Source: JANOAR01 sp031411235 | GTDB lineage: Bacteria; Verrucomicrobiota; Verrucomicrobiia; Verrucomicrobiales; Verrucomicrobiaceae | Direction of reading: 5' to 3' | Length of the DNA stretch: 51,180 nt | NCBI GenBank assembly: GCA_031411235.1 | Contig: JANOAR010000078.1 | Coordinates: 1-51,180 of the forward strand | In this document: positions 26,217 through 34,951 of the stretch, piece by piece | How the letters are laid out: each line of letters opens with the position of its first letter | Position numbering within the stretch: position 1 is the first letter of the stretch | The notes under the pieces: generated by a model | Database searches by the model: none | Seen by the model: the letters and a program-made list of their open reading frames with translations, nothing else | Told to the model about the DNA's origin: nothing | Made by a program: the position numbers and the translations under genes

Positions 26217-27656
26217 CTATCCCACTGGTAGTCGCAGCGTGAAGGTGCTGCCTTGGCCTTGCTGGCTGCTCACCTCAATCCTACCGCCTTGGGCTTCGGC
26301 GAGAGTTTTGCAGATGGCGAGGCCTAATCCCGCGCCACCCGAGTTGCGGTTGCGCGAGGCATCGGCGCGGTAAAAGCGCTCGAAAAGATGCGGTAGGTGC
26401 TCGGCTTCAATACCGGGGCCGGTATCTGCAATGCGCACCAGCACATGGCCATTTTCGCGGCCTGTGGTCAGGCGCACTTCATCGCCGGGGCGGCTGTATT
26501 TCACGGCGTTGGCCAGTAGATTCGTGACGATTTGGGTGATGCTCCCGGCATCGCCTTTACAAGGGGCTGGCAGCAGGTCGCTGTGCAGAGCGATGCCGCG
26601 CTCATCGGCCAGTGGGCGGATGTGCTCCAGGTTCTCGCGGCTGAGGTCGGCGAGGTCACAAGCCTGCGCTGGAACCGTCTCGCCATGGGCATCCGCGCGT
26701 GCCAGGGTCAACAGGGATTCGATGAGGCTCTGCATCCGCAAGGCGGAGCGACGGGTCATTTCGATGGTCTTCACATGGGCCTCAAGGCTGCGCGGTTTTG
26801 ACAGCGCGAGTTGGGTCTGCGCGAGGATCACGGAGACGGGCGTGCGTAGCTCATGCGCGGCATCGGAGGTGAAGCGTGCCTGCTCAGCGAAGGTCGCCTC
26901 CAGGCGCTGAAACGTGTCATTGAGTAAGGCGGCGAGTTGGCCCAATTCACTGTCGGTTTCCGCCACGGCGATGCGCTCATTGAGATGGCCAGTGGCGATG
27001 CGTGTCGCAGCAGAGCTGATGTCTTGGATAGGCGCGATGGCCTTCGTGGCCAGCCACCAGCCGCCCATGAGGCCGAGCACCAGCACGATGCCGCCGATGC
27101 CGGTGAGCCAGCTAGCGAAGCTCGCCATCTCACGGCGCAAGGCCGTCTCTGAGATGCCCACGAGCAGGCATTCGCCGGGCGGTGTGAATTGGAAGACCTC
27201 GCGTCTTCCGTTGTTGGTGCGCAGGGCGATGTTGCTCTGGCGCTCCGGCAGTCGCAGGTCTTCGGGCGTGTTGGCGGATTCACCGAGCAGTCCACCGTTG
27301 CGCTTCCACAGACGGAAGTAAAACGAGGGTTCGCTGTCACTCGTGAAGAGCGCGGCCAACTCGCGTGGCAGATGCCATGCCTGGGCGTCTGGCAGCTCGG
27401 CCCCAGGGAAAGCCGACAGGCCTAGGAAGTCGCCCAGCACATCCTGCGGCGGTGGTGGGATTTCCTCCCCAGGTCCGTTGGCAAGTCTGTTGTGCAGGGC
27501 CGAGAGCCGCAGTTGTAACTCTGTGTCCAGGTGGCGCAGTTCATTGGCCTGCTGGAACTGATAGGCCGTGATGCCAAAGCCAGCGAGCACCAGCAACAGC
27601 AGCAGCCCGTGCCACATCTGGATGCGCCAGCGGATGGAGTGGGGCAGCAGGTTCAT
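26217..27656 (-). CDS. Sensor histidine kinase
   Basis: A 479-residue membrane histidine kinase of the EnvZ/CusS-like type. There are two membrane helices, around residues 14-30 and 175-200, enclosing a periplasmic sensor region. A HAMP linker follows, then HisKA with the phosphoacceptor in DAAHELRTPVSVILAQ (His about 266), then HATPase_c with N-box VTNLLANAVKYSRPGD, G1 DTGPGIEAEH, F-box LFERFYRADA and G2 GGAGLGLAI. The gene starts inside the stop of the upstream response regulator (ATGA at 27653-27656), so the two are translationally coupled. Confidence 0.95.
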   Translation of the reverse strand: MNLLPHSIRWRIQMWHGLLLLLVLAGFGITAYQFQQANELRHLDTELQLRLSALHNRLANGPGEEIPPPPQDVLGDFLGLSAFPGAELPDAQAWHLPRELAALFTSDSEPSFYFRLWKRNGGLLGESANTPEDLRLPERQSNIALRTNNGRREVFQFTPPGECLLVGISETALRREMASFASWLTGIGGIVLVLGLMGGWWLATKAIAPIQDISSAATRIATGHLNERIAVAETDSELGQLAALLNDTFQRLEATFAEQARFTSDAAHELRTPVSVILAQTQLALSKPRSLEAHVKTIEMTRRSALRMQSLIESLLTLARADAHGETVPAQACDLADLSRENLEHIRPLADERGIALHSDLLPAPCKGDAGSITQIVTNLLANAVKYSRPGDEVRLTTGRENGHVLVRIADTGPGIEAEHLPHLFERFYRADASRNRNSGGAGLGLAICKTLAEAQGGRIEVSSQQGQGSTFTLRLPVG

Positions 27657-28306
27657 AGGCCGATACTGTAACCGCGACCACGATGGGTGACGATGAATTC
27701 AGCGCCCAGTTTCTTGCGCAGATTAAAGACATGAACATCCACCAAGTTCGAGATGGGCGTGTCGGTCTCGTCGTGCAAATGCTCATAGAGCTGGGTGCGC
27801 GTGATGATCTTCGCGCGGTTTTGAATGAGGAACTCCAGCAGCGCATATTCGCGCCCGGTGAGCACCACGAGCTGGCCACTGAGCTTCACGGTCTGGGCTG
27901 ACGTATCCACCTCCACGTCACCGATTTGAACCAGCGGGCTGGCACTGCCATGCGCTCGACGGATGAGCGCACGCACACGGGCCGCGAGTTCGCCCAAGTC
28001 CACCGGCTTGGCTAGGTAGTCGTCCGCGCCCGTGTCCAGGCCGTGAATGCGGTCATTCACGCGAATCCGTGCGGTGAGCATGAGCACGGGCGTCTGCTTC
28101 TTTTTGCGCAACTGACGCAGCAACTCAAAGCCATCGAACACTGGCAGCATCACATCCAGCACGATGGCGTCGTAGTCGATCTCCAGCGCCTTGTATAGGC
28201 CGTCCTCGCTGTCCTCCGCCTCGTCCACGGCATAGCCCTCCTCGCGCATCGCTTCGGCGATGGTGCTGAGGAAGTCGGGTTCATCTTCGACAATAAGGAG
28301 GCGCAT
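27653..28306 (-). CDS. OmpR/PhoB-family response regulator
   Basis: A 217-residue response regulator. The receiver domain shows MRLLIVEDEPDF with the acidic pocket, phosphoacceptor Asp51 in YDAIVLDVMLPVFDG, Thr/Ser and Lys switch residues (LTARIRVNDR, YLAKPVD). The C-terminal winged helix carries LTGREYALLEFLIQNRAKII and a recognition region ISNLVDVHVFNLRKKLGAEF. It overlaps the kinase gene downstream by four bases. Its promoter region contains the motif CTTAATCAAGC also found ahead of the gene at 31590, compatible with autoregulation. Confidence 0.95.
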   Translation of the reverse strand: MRLLIVEDEPDFLSTIAEAMREEGYAVDEAEDSEDGLYKALEIDYDAIVLDVMLPVFDGFELLRQLRKKKQTPVLMLTARIRVNDRIHGLDTGADDYLAKPVDLGELAARVRALIRRAHGSASPLVQIGDVEVDTSAQTVKLSGQLVVLTGREYALLEFLIQNRAKIITRTQLYEHLHDETDTPISNLVDVHVFNLRKKLGAEFIVTHRGRGYSIGL

Positions 28307-28324
28307 GGCGGGACTGTGGCACAG

Positions 28325-28335
28325 GCTTGATTAAG
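28325..28335 (-). promoter_or_regulatory. Candidate response-regulator binding element
   Basis: On the minus strand this reads CTTAATCAAGC, placed about 20 bp before the response-regulator start codon. The identical 11-mer occurs on the plus strand at 31559-31569 ahead of the large secreted protein gene. PhoB/OmpR-type regulators commonly bind CTTAA-like half-sites. Regulation is inference from the shared word and position. Confidence 0.3.
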
Positions 28336-28409
28336 GCACGATGAAGGGGAGAAAAGGGTGTGTCGATTGAAGGCTAGTCAGCCTGCGGGCACAAGCGCAT
28401 GATCTACCC

Positions 28410-28643
28410 ATGAACACGCCTCAGAACGATGAACCGCAACCCATAAGCTTGGAGGATGCCCAGCGGATATGGATCTTGCAGAAGCAGAACGCGTCGTTAT
28501 CAGCGGCAGACACAAAGCTCCTCCATCAAGCCGCCGAGTGGCAGATGTGGGTGAGCCACGGATCAGGTTACAGAATGGGAAGAGCGAGTCGCCGCCCAGT
28601 TTGCCGCGCTTACAGAAAGGACGTTATCTTGGTGCTTGCCTAG
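28410..28643 (+). CDS. Small unknown protein, possibly frameshifted
   Basis: A 77-residue frame MNTPQNDEPQPISLEDAQRI onward. The first 45 residues look genuine (charged and helical, ending HQAAEWQ), but the C-terminal part is Arg-rich and poor. In the next reading frame a protein-like stretch QVTEWEERVAAQFAALTERT runs on from about 28564, as if the original gene was longer and shifted. No family is recognised. It lies between the two-component genes and the ABC-3C operon. Confidence 0.35.
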   Translation: MNTPQNDEPQPISLEDAQRIWILQKQNASLSAADTKLLHQAAEWQMWVSHGSGYRMGRASRRPVCRAYRKDVILVLA

Positions 28644-28670
28644 CAAGCCCGTTCATCTAGCCTCGCCCGA

Positions 28671-29585
28671 ATGGATCGCATTGCTCAGGCCTTTTATGCC
28701 AAAGATTTCGAGATCGCCTTTCTTCGCTCGAAAGGCGAGGCATTCCAGTCGCTCTTCAATCGTCTGATGGAGCGAGCCTATCGTGCCGACTTCATCGCGT
28801 GCAGGCCGTGGGGCAGTGCTGGCGATGGTAAAAATGATGGCTTCCTCAAGTCTCAGCGGCGTTTGTTTCAGTGCTATGCGCCGAATGAGATGACAGACGC
28901 CAAGGCGATAAAGAAGATCACAGAAGACTTCACTGAAGCGCTGCCTCACTGGGGTGGTCTATTCGACAAATGGTCATTCGTTCACAACGCCGCAGATGGG
29001 CTACCTCGCCATGTCCATAAACTCATCCTTGACCTGGAAATGGCCAAACCCGGCATCACCATCGAGCCTTGGGGATTGGAGGAGCTTCGTGTTGTCTTCC
29101 GCACGCTATCTCTCGCTGACCTGGAGTCTTGGTTCGGCTATGTCCCCTCGGGTGTCAGTGAAGCCCACATAGGCTTTGAAGACTTGCGCCTCATTCTGGA
29201 AGAAATTCAGGCTCGCGCTGTACCGCCCGATCAATCGCCTAGCATTGTGCAGCCAGGAAAACTCAAAGCTAATCACTTGTCGGCGAGCGTTGCCACACTG
29301 CTGCGCACAGGCTCCAGTAGAGCCTATGTGGTCAAAGAGTTTTTCGAGTCGTGGGACGACGAGACTTATGGAGAGAAGCTTCAAAAGGCTTTCCGCGACT
29401 GCTATCTCAACCTCAAGCAACGCACGCCATCGTTGCATCCCAATGAAATCTTCGAGGAGCTACTTACCTGGGCTGGCGGGGCGACTCGCGGCAAGGCATC
29501 ACGCGAGCTAGCGGTGCTGGCTGTCTTGGCTTACTTCTTTGATTCGTGCGACATCTTTGAACCCGCACCGCCGTCAATTTCATGA
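28671..29585 (+). CDS. ABC-3C system protein, first component
   Basis: A 304-residue protein that opens the three-gene operon. Its N-terminal 100 residues contain EAFQSLFNRLMERAYRADFI, then GDGKNDGFLKSQRRLFQCYA, whose spaced Glu, Asp and QCY positions resemble the PD-(D/E)XK nuclease pattern with the final Lys altered; this is an interpretation, not a firm call. The rest is helical and fits the C-terminal module that ties an effector to the ABC-3C partners. The stop overlaps the next gene's ATG (29582-29585). From family knowledge (ABC-3C as defined by comparative genomics of ABC ATPases), the first component carries the effector. Confidence 0.7.
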   Translation: MDRIAQAFYAKDFEIAFLRSKGEAFQSLFNRLMERAYRADFIACRPWGSAGDGKNDGFLKSQRRLFQCYAPNEMTDAKAIKKITEDFTEALPHWGGLFDKWSFVHNAADGLPRHVHKLILDLEMAKPGITIEPWGLEELRVVFRTLSLADLESWFGYVPSGVSEAHIGFEDLRLILEEIQARAVPPDQSPSIVQPGKLKANHLSASVATLLRTGSSRAYVVKEFFESWDDETYGEKLQKAFRDCYLNLKQRTPSLHPNEIFEELLTWAGGATRGKASRELAVLAVLAYFFDSCDIFEPAPPSIS

Positions 29586-29830
29586 TTCTACCCACCAAAC
29601 ATCTCTCTCAACACAGAGCACTCCTTTCCGTAGGTGCAGAGATTCTACGAAGGCTCGATGAGCCAACCACAGTCTCGCGGCTGTGGGAGGAAATGAAGTT
29701 CAGCAAGGGTAACGCACGGGTTGCTCGACTCTCTTTTGACTGGTTCGTGCTGGCGCTCGACTGGCTTTTTATCGTTAACACCATCGACCTCAAAGATGGA
29801 CGGATCATCAAACGCCGCTCCGCACCATGA
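29582..29830 (+). CDS. ABC-3C system middle component
   Basis: An 82-residue protein, MILPTKHLSQHRALLSVGAE onward, with a compact helix-turn-helix-like body (VSRLWEEMKFSKGNARVARL) and a WLFIVNTIDLKDGRIIKR ending. Size, sequence style and location between the other two genes match the small middle component (the MC6 type) of ABC-3C systems. It overlaps the gene before and the gene after by four bases each, so the three are translated as a unit. In related systems the middle component is thought to bridge effector and ATPase. Confidence 0.75.
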   Translation: MILPTKHLSQHRALLSVGAEILRRLDEPTTVSRLWEEMKFSKGNARVARLSFDWFVLALDWLFIVNTIDLKDGRIIKRRSAP

Positions 29831-31530
29831 TTCGCCGCCTGTATAGCACGCTACCCAAATTCAAGAGCATCGAATTCAGATCGGGGCTGAACATCCTCTT
29901 GGCTCAAAAAGCAGAAGGAGCGGCCAGCGGTCAGACGCGGAACAGGGCTGGAAAGACCAGCTTGGTTGAGACTGTCCACTTCCTCATGGGGGCCAACGTG
30001 GTAGAGAAAACGCCCTTCTCGTCTTCTGATCTCAAAGGTTTCACATTTGGCATGGAGTTGGAAATTGGCTCCCGTCTGACCACGGTCGAGCGAAAAAACT
30101 TACCGAAGGCCAAGCCCTTGGTGGATGGAGTCTCGATCTCAAGCACTGACTGGAGATCACAACTGGGAACTGCGTTTTTTGGCCTGCCGACCAATGCCGA
30201 AGAAGACGACAAAGCCCCCTCTTTCCGCAGCCTTTTCCCCTACTTTGCCCGGCGTCAGGCTAGCCTTGGATTCACCTGCCCTGAGAAGCAAGCGTTGCAG
30301 CAATCGCCTGGTGATTGGCAAATGGCACTCATGTATTTCCTCGGCCTTGACTGGCGGCTTGCCCGCGAATGGCAAGTGGTGAGGGATCGAGAGAAGACCT
30401 TGGTAGCACTCAAGAAAGCTGCCAGCGACGGTGCCTTTGGTGCCACCATAGGCACCGCTGCCGATCTCCGCACAGAGCACACCCTTGCTGATGCTAGGCT
30501 GGCCATGCTCAAGGCTGAACTCGCTGACTACCATGTCTTGCCCGAATACCGGTCGCTTGAAAAGGAAGCTGACCAAATCCAGGCCAAGCTCTCGCAACTC
30601 TCCAATGAGAACTCCGTTGATCTCGCGTCCACGCGTCGTGCCGATGCAGCGCTGCACTCAGAGTCGCCACCGGCACCAGTAGATTTGGAGCAGGTCTATC
30701 AAGAAGCGGGCATCATCCTTGATCCTTCGGTGATGCGTCGTTACGAAGATGTCCGGGAGTTCCACGCTTCGGTGTTGAGGAATCGCCAAGACTACTTGCG
30801 TGAGGAAATTCAGTCTGCGCAGAGTCAGATGAACGCACGCGAGCCAGAGATACAACGGCTCAACAAACGACGCCAAGAGGTGATGGGCTTGCTGCAAGGC
30901 AAAGGTGCCCTTGATCAATTTGTTCAGAGGCAAGCCGAAGCCGCACGCCTTGAAACCAAGGTCGAAAGCCTCGCCCGACGCTTGCAAGCTGCCGAACAAC
31001 TCGAAGGCACCAAGACCGAACTCGATCTCGAGCGCGGTAAATTGAGGCTTCGCCTGCGTCGAGATTTCACCGAGCAGAACGCTCGCGTTCGCGCCGCCAT
31101 CATTGCCTATGAAGAGTTTTCCAAGGCTCTCTACGAAGAGGCTGGCAGCATGACCATTGAAGATACACCGAATGGCCCTGCACCCAAATTTCCCATCCAG
31201 GGCGACCGCAGCAAAGGTATCAGTAGCATGAAGATATTTTGTTTTGATCTCATGCTGATGAAGCTTTGCGCCGAGCGCGGCGTCGGCCCTGGATTTCTCA
31301 TTCACGACAGCCACCTCTTTGACGGTGTCGATGGCAGGCAAATCGTGAGTGCTCGCCGAGTCGGTGCCGCGTCTGCTGAGAAATACGGCTTCCAATACAT
31401 CGTTACGCTCAACGAAGACGACGCCTTCAAGGAAACTGAGTCCGGCTTCAACGTCGCTGACTATGCACTTCCTGTTCGTCTGACTGACGCGACTGAGGAT
31501 GGAGGGCTCTTTGGGTTCCGGTTTGATTAG
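29827..31530 (+). CDS. DUF2326 SMC-like ABC ATPase of the ABC-3C system
   Basis: A 567-residue ATPase with an SMC/RecN-like layout. The Walker A loop is in QTRNRAGKTSLVETVHFLMG (about residues 35-54), a degenerate form typical of DUF2326 proteins. Residues about 210-430 are long helices and coiled coil (for example EIQRLNKRRQEVMGLLQGKG). The C-terminal ATPase half has MKIFCFDLMLMKLC and the Walker B/D-loop region FLIHDSHLFDGVDGRQIVSA. Related SMC-like ATPases sense or move along nucleic acid; in ABC-3C it is predicted to act as sensor for invader DNA or RNA. The frame is intact throughout. Confidence 0.85.
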   Translation: MIRRLYSTLPKFKSIEFRSGLNILLAQKAEGAASGQTRNRAGKTSLVETVHFLMGANVVEKTPFSSSDLKGFTFGMELEIGSRLTTVERKNLPKAKPLVDGVSISSTDWRSQLGTAFFGLPTNAEEDDKAPSFRSLFPYFARRQASLGFTCPEKQALQQSPGDWQMALMYFLGLDWRLAREWQVVRDREKTLVALKKAASDGAFGATIGTAADLRTEHTLADARLAMLKAELADYHVLPEYRSLEKEADQIQAKLSQLSNENSVDLASTRRADAALHSESPPAPVDLEQVYQEAGIILDPSVMRRYEDVREFHASVLRNRQDYLREEIQSAQSQMNAREPEIQRLNKRRQEVMGLLQGKGALDQFVQRQAEAARLETKVESLARRLQAAEQLEGTKTELDLERGKLRLRLRRDFTEQNARVRAAIIAYEEFSKALYEEAGSMTIEDTPNGPAPKFPIQGDRSKGISSMKIFCFDLMLMKLCAERGVGPGFLIHDSHLFDGVDGRQIVSARRVGAASAEKYGFQYIVTLNEDDAFKETESGFNVADYALPVRLTDATEDGGLFGFRFD

Positions 31531-31547
31531 AAGTTTATTTCCCCTTC

Positions 31548-31569
31548 CTTAACCGTGGCTTAATCAAGC
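31548..31569 (+). promoter_or_regulatory. CTTAA direct repeat at 11-bp spacing before the YHYH gene
   Basis: CTTAA occurs at 31548-31552 and 31559-31563, exactly 11 bp apart, one helical turn, as in PhoB/OmpR binding boxes. The second copy is part of CTTAATCAAGC, shared with the response-regulator promoter. It lies 20-40 bp upstream of the start at 31590. This makes the giant secreted protein a candidate target of the 27653 regulator. The evidence is indirect. Confidence 0.35.
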
Positions 31570-31589
31570 ATGGGGAGAGTGGTCGCCTC

Positions 31590-34500
31590 ATGAAAGCGGC
31601 TTTTCTTTTTACCCTGCTCCTACTCACCACTTCGGCCCATGCTGACCCGCAACTCACCTCCTGGTATGTCGCGCAGACCGGCAAATATGCGCGCATCGTC
31701 GAGACCGATGCGGAACTGCTCGCAGACTCATCGAAGACAACCTGGACGCGCACCAGCGGCCCCAATACCACGGCGCAAACCACGCCCGTTTATGCAGGCC
31801 CGCAGCAGGTCGATTACTCATCGAGCTGGGTGTATCTGCGCACGCCATCGCTGAGCACCTTCACCATGGGGCCGTGGTATAACAATGCCGCGAAGTCCGC
31901 GCTCTTTGTCAGCTTGCCGAAGAACCAGGGCTTCATCGTTCGCTTCCCGCGCACCAGCACACTGGGCAGCATCCCGACGACCAAGACGGCCACTGCTGGC
32001 TTAAATGTGGGCGGCGTGATGCAGCCTGCCACCGGCTATCATGTGGATGGCGTGTGTATCTTTGATCCCACCGATGGCTTCAGTTACAGCGGCGGCACGG
32101 AGACCTCGCCCGGCACCGGCTCATGGCATCGCGATGCCTATGCCAATGAATTGCCAACAGTGGACAAGAGCTTCCAGCATCAGCAGAACCTTGGCGTGTA
32201 TCACAGCCACATGAACCCCATTGCGCTACGCTACCAGCTTGGCGATGCCGTGGCCTTCAACAGCACCACGAAAGAGTATTCTGAAACTCTAGCCCCCACC
32301 GCGCACTCGCCCATCGTCGGCTGGATGCTCGATGGCTTGCCCGTTTACGGGCCGTATGGTTACAGCAGCGCACTTGATTCAAGCAGCAGCGTGCGGCGCA
32401 TGGTTAGCGGCTTCGTGAAGCGCGATGGCACCACCACGGGCGTGGACAACATCACCACCGCTGGCCGTAATTTGCCTGCCTGGGCCACACGCAATGGCGT
32501 TGCGTCAGCCACTGGCCCGACCGTGAGCACGACGTATCCGCTCGGTCGCTACGTCGAGGACTATGCCTATCTGGGCGACCTCATCAAGACTGGCAGCACC
32601 AAGTATGCACTGGGCACCGACTTCGACCTGAATGAATACAACGTGCGCTACTGCGTGACGCCCGAGTTCCCCAGCGGCACCTGGGCTTACTTCGTCAATA
32701 TCACGTCCACCGGCACGCCGCAGTTTCCGTATATGATCAATCGCTGGTTCTACGGCACGCCCACTGGCGGCACCGTCACGAGCATCAGCGAGATCGTGAC
32801 CAATCAATTCACGGGCGGCGCGAATCGTCCGCTCAGCATCAGCAACACTGCCGTCAGCGGCACCAGTGTGACCTTGACTTGGAACGCCGCGGAAGGCGGC
32901 ACCTACTCCGTCGATGCCTCACAAAACAACAGCACCTGGACCAGTAAAGCCACAGGTTTCACGCTCACGAAGGCCAATAGCAAGAGCAACACTCACACCG
33001 CACTCGGCACCACTGGCACTGAGTATGCGCGAGTCAATCGCACCGCACTCGCTACCTATGACAGCACTGGAACCGTCGCCGCGATCACCGCTCAGACGAC
33101 CAGCACGAGCTTCAGTTTGGGCACTCCGAACACCGCACCGACGTTAACAACCATCAGCACGTTGAGTCTTGCGACGGAGGACACGCCCTTCACGATTTCA
33201 TACGCGACACTCGCCGACGCTGCCGATGAAGCGGACGTGGACGGCAATGCGATTAGCTTCCGCATTGAAGCCGTGAGCAGTGGCACATTGACGAAGTCTG
33301 GCACCGCTGTCACCGCAGGAAGCACCTTGCTCTCCACCAGTGAAAGCCTCGTCTGGACACCCGCGAGCAATGCCAATGGCACGCTCGCAGCCTTCACCGT
33401 GAAGGCCTACGACGGCACCGCCGCATCGAGCACTGCGATCCAGGTGAATGTGCTCGTCATACCCGATAATGATGCGCCCACGCTCACGACGGTCAGCACG
33501 CTTACTGGTGCCACAGAGGACACCGCGTTTTCCATTCCCTTCGCCACGCTCACAACGGCGGCGGATGAAGCCGATGTCGATAACGCCAGCATTTATCTGC
33601 GCATTGAGAGCGTGACCAGTGGCACGCTCACGGTTGGCGGTACCGCCGTCACGCCGGGCAGCACACTGCTCTTCATGGCCGATACACTCGTGTGGACTCC
33701 CGCTGCGAATGCGAATGGCACCCTCGCGGCCTTCACGATCAAAGCTTCCGATGGACTGCTCACTTCTAGCACTGCCGTGCAGGTTAATGTCAGCGTCGCG
33801 GCTGCCGATGACGGCACCATCTGGGACGGCAGCGCAGGCACCTCTGCGTGGGGCACCTCGACGAACTGGATCGACGATGCGCTGCCCGGAACCAGCGCCG
33901 TTGTGCAGTTTGCGGGGGCATCGCCATACAGCATCGCTCTCGGTGCGAATCGCAGTGTCAATAGCGTGACCTTCAGCGGCACCACGGGCTACACGTTGAG
34001 TGGCAATACCCTGACGCTCAGCGGCAGCACGATCACCGCCAACCCACCCGCTTCGGGCACCGCCACGCACATCATCAGCTCCGCGCTCAGTCTCAGCAGC
34101 GCCGCTACGGCCAGCGTTGGCAGCAACGCTACCTTGGTTCTTAGCGGTGGTGTCGCGGGCTCAATTACACTCACGAAAACGGGTAATGGTACGTTGACGC
34201 TCAGCAGCGCGGCCAGTGCCAGCAGCTTGCTCGTCAATGAAGGCATCGTGAGCACCAGTAGCAGCTCGAACCTCGCCGACACAATGGATGTGTATCTCGT
34301 CGATGGAACCAAGCTGAACCTCAACTTCAGCGGCACGGACACGATCCACGCACTCTATGTCAACGGCGTGCTGAAGAATCCCGGCATCTATGGCGGCCCC
34401 AACTCTGGCGCAGGGCTCACTTCAAGCCTGTTCAGTGGCAGCGGCTTACTCCACGTCAGCACTGGCAACACTATCTTCGCGACCTGGGCCACTACAAAAG

Positions 34501-34880
34501 GCCTCACCGCCGCGAACAATGGCTTTGCTGCCGACCCCGATCACGATGGCCTGAGCAACGGCCTCGAATACGCGCTCGGCGGCAATCCATTGGTGGCCGA
34601 TAGCCGCAACCTCCAGCCCACCTCCACGCTCAGCAGCAGTTACCTCACCCTCACCTTCTACCGCTCCGACGACAGCGAGAACGACGTGGAAGTCCGCGCC
34701 GAATACAGCACCGACCTGAGTTCCTGGAGCGATGTGCAGGTCGGCAGCGTGTCCGGCATCAACAACAATGTGATCATCACCGTGACCGAGAACGGCACCA
34801 GCGCCGACCTCATCACCGTGCAGATTCCCGTGGGCACGAACGCGAAGCTCTTCGCTCGGATCAGCGCTGACGAGGATTAG
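31590..34880 (+). CDS. Giant secreted YHYH/beta-strand-repeat protein
   Basis: A 1096-residue secreted protein. Signal peptide: MKAAFLFTLLLLTTSAHA. Residues about 130-300 match the YHYH domain (LGVYHSHMNPIALRYQLGD, then HSPIVGWMLDGLPVYGPYGY). A fibronectin/Ig-like segment follows, then two tandem cadherin/VCBS-like repeats around 510-730 (TLTTISTLSLATEDTPFTIS and TLTTVSTLTGATEDTAFSIP). From about 745 there is a passenger-type beta-strand repeat region (GTIWDGSAGTSAWGTSTNWI, LTKTGNGTLTLSS). The end holds the Verrucomicrobiota-type DPDHDGLSNGLEYALGGNP calcium-binding segment. No autotransporter barrel is present. Likely a surface or matrix adhesin; YHYH proteins are of unknown catalytic role. 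Confidence 0.85.
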   Translation: MKAAFLFTLLLLTTSAHADPQLTSWYVAQTGKYARIVETDAELLADSSKTTWTRTSGPNTTAQTTPVYAGPQQVDYSSSWVYLRTPSLSTFTMGPWYNNAAKSALFVSLPKNQGFIVRFPRTSTLGSIPTTKTATAGLNVGGVMQPATGYHVDGVCIFDPTDGFSYSGGTETSPGTGSWHRDAYANELPTVDKSFQHQQNLGVYHSHMNPIALRYQLGDAVAFNSTTKEYSETLAPTAHSPIVGWMLDGLPVYGPYGYSSALDSSSSVRRMVSGFVKRDGTTTGVDNITTAGRNLPAWATRNGVASATGPTVSTTYPLGRYVEDYAYLGDLIKTGSTKYALGTDFDLNEYNVRYCVTPEFPSGTWAYFVNITSTGTPQFPYMINRWFYGTPTGGTVTSISEIVTNQFTGGANRPLSISNTAVSGTSVTLTWNAAEGGTYSVDASQNNSTWTSKATGFTLTKANSKSNTHTALGTTGTEYARVNRTALATYDSTGTVAAITAQTTSTSFSLGTPNTAPTLTTISTLSLATEDTPFTISYATLADAADEADVDGNAISFRIEAVSSGTLTKSGTAVTAGSTLLSTSESLVWTPASNANGTLAAFTVKAYDGTAASSTAIQVNVLVIPDNDAPTLTTVSTLTGATEDTAFSIPFATLTTAADEADVDNASIYLRIESVTSGTLTVGGTAVTPGSTLLFMADTLVWTPAANANGTLAAFTIKASDGLLTSSTAVQVNVSVAAADDGTIWDGSAGTSAWGTSTNWIDDALPGTSAVVQFAGASPYSIALGANRSVNSVTFSGTTGYTLSGNTLTLSGSTITANPPASGTATHIISSALSLSSAATASVGSNATLVLSGGVAGSITLTKTGNGTLTLSSAASASSLLVNEGIVSTSSSSNLADTMDVYLVDGTKLNLNFSGTDTIHALYVNGVLKNPGIYGGPNSGAGLTSSLFSGSGLLHVSTGNTIFATWATTKGLTAANNGFAADPDHDGLSNGLEYALGGNPLVADSRNLQPTSTLSSSYLTLTFYRSDDSENDVEVRAEYSTDLSSWSDVQVGSVSGINNNVIITVTENGTSADLITVQIPVGTNAKLFARISADED

Positions 34881-34951
34881 TTCAGTCGCACCGCCTCATA
34901 GTCCTTTGGGAGCATTGGCAAACCAAGTCCGCAGCCACATCATCACCCATT

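Noticed and set aside
28313..28335. Sigma-54 promoter at TGGCACAGGCTTGA
   Set aside because: The spacing from GG to the next GC-type element is wrong and the -12 bases do not match.
33198..34070. 290-residue minus-strand frame, Arg/Gly-rich
   Set aside because: It is opposite the repetitive part of the YHYH protein; the composition follows from the sense-strand Ser/Thr repeats.
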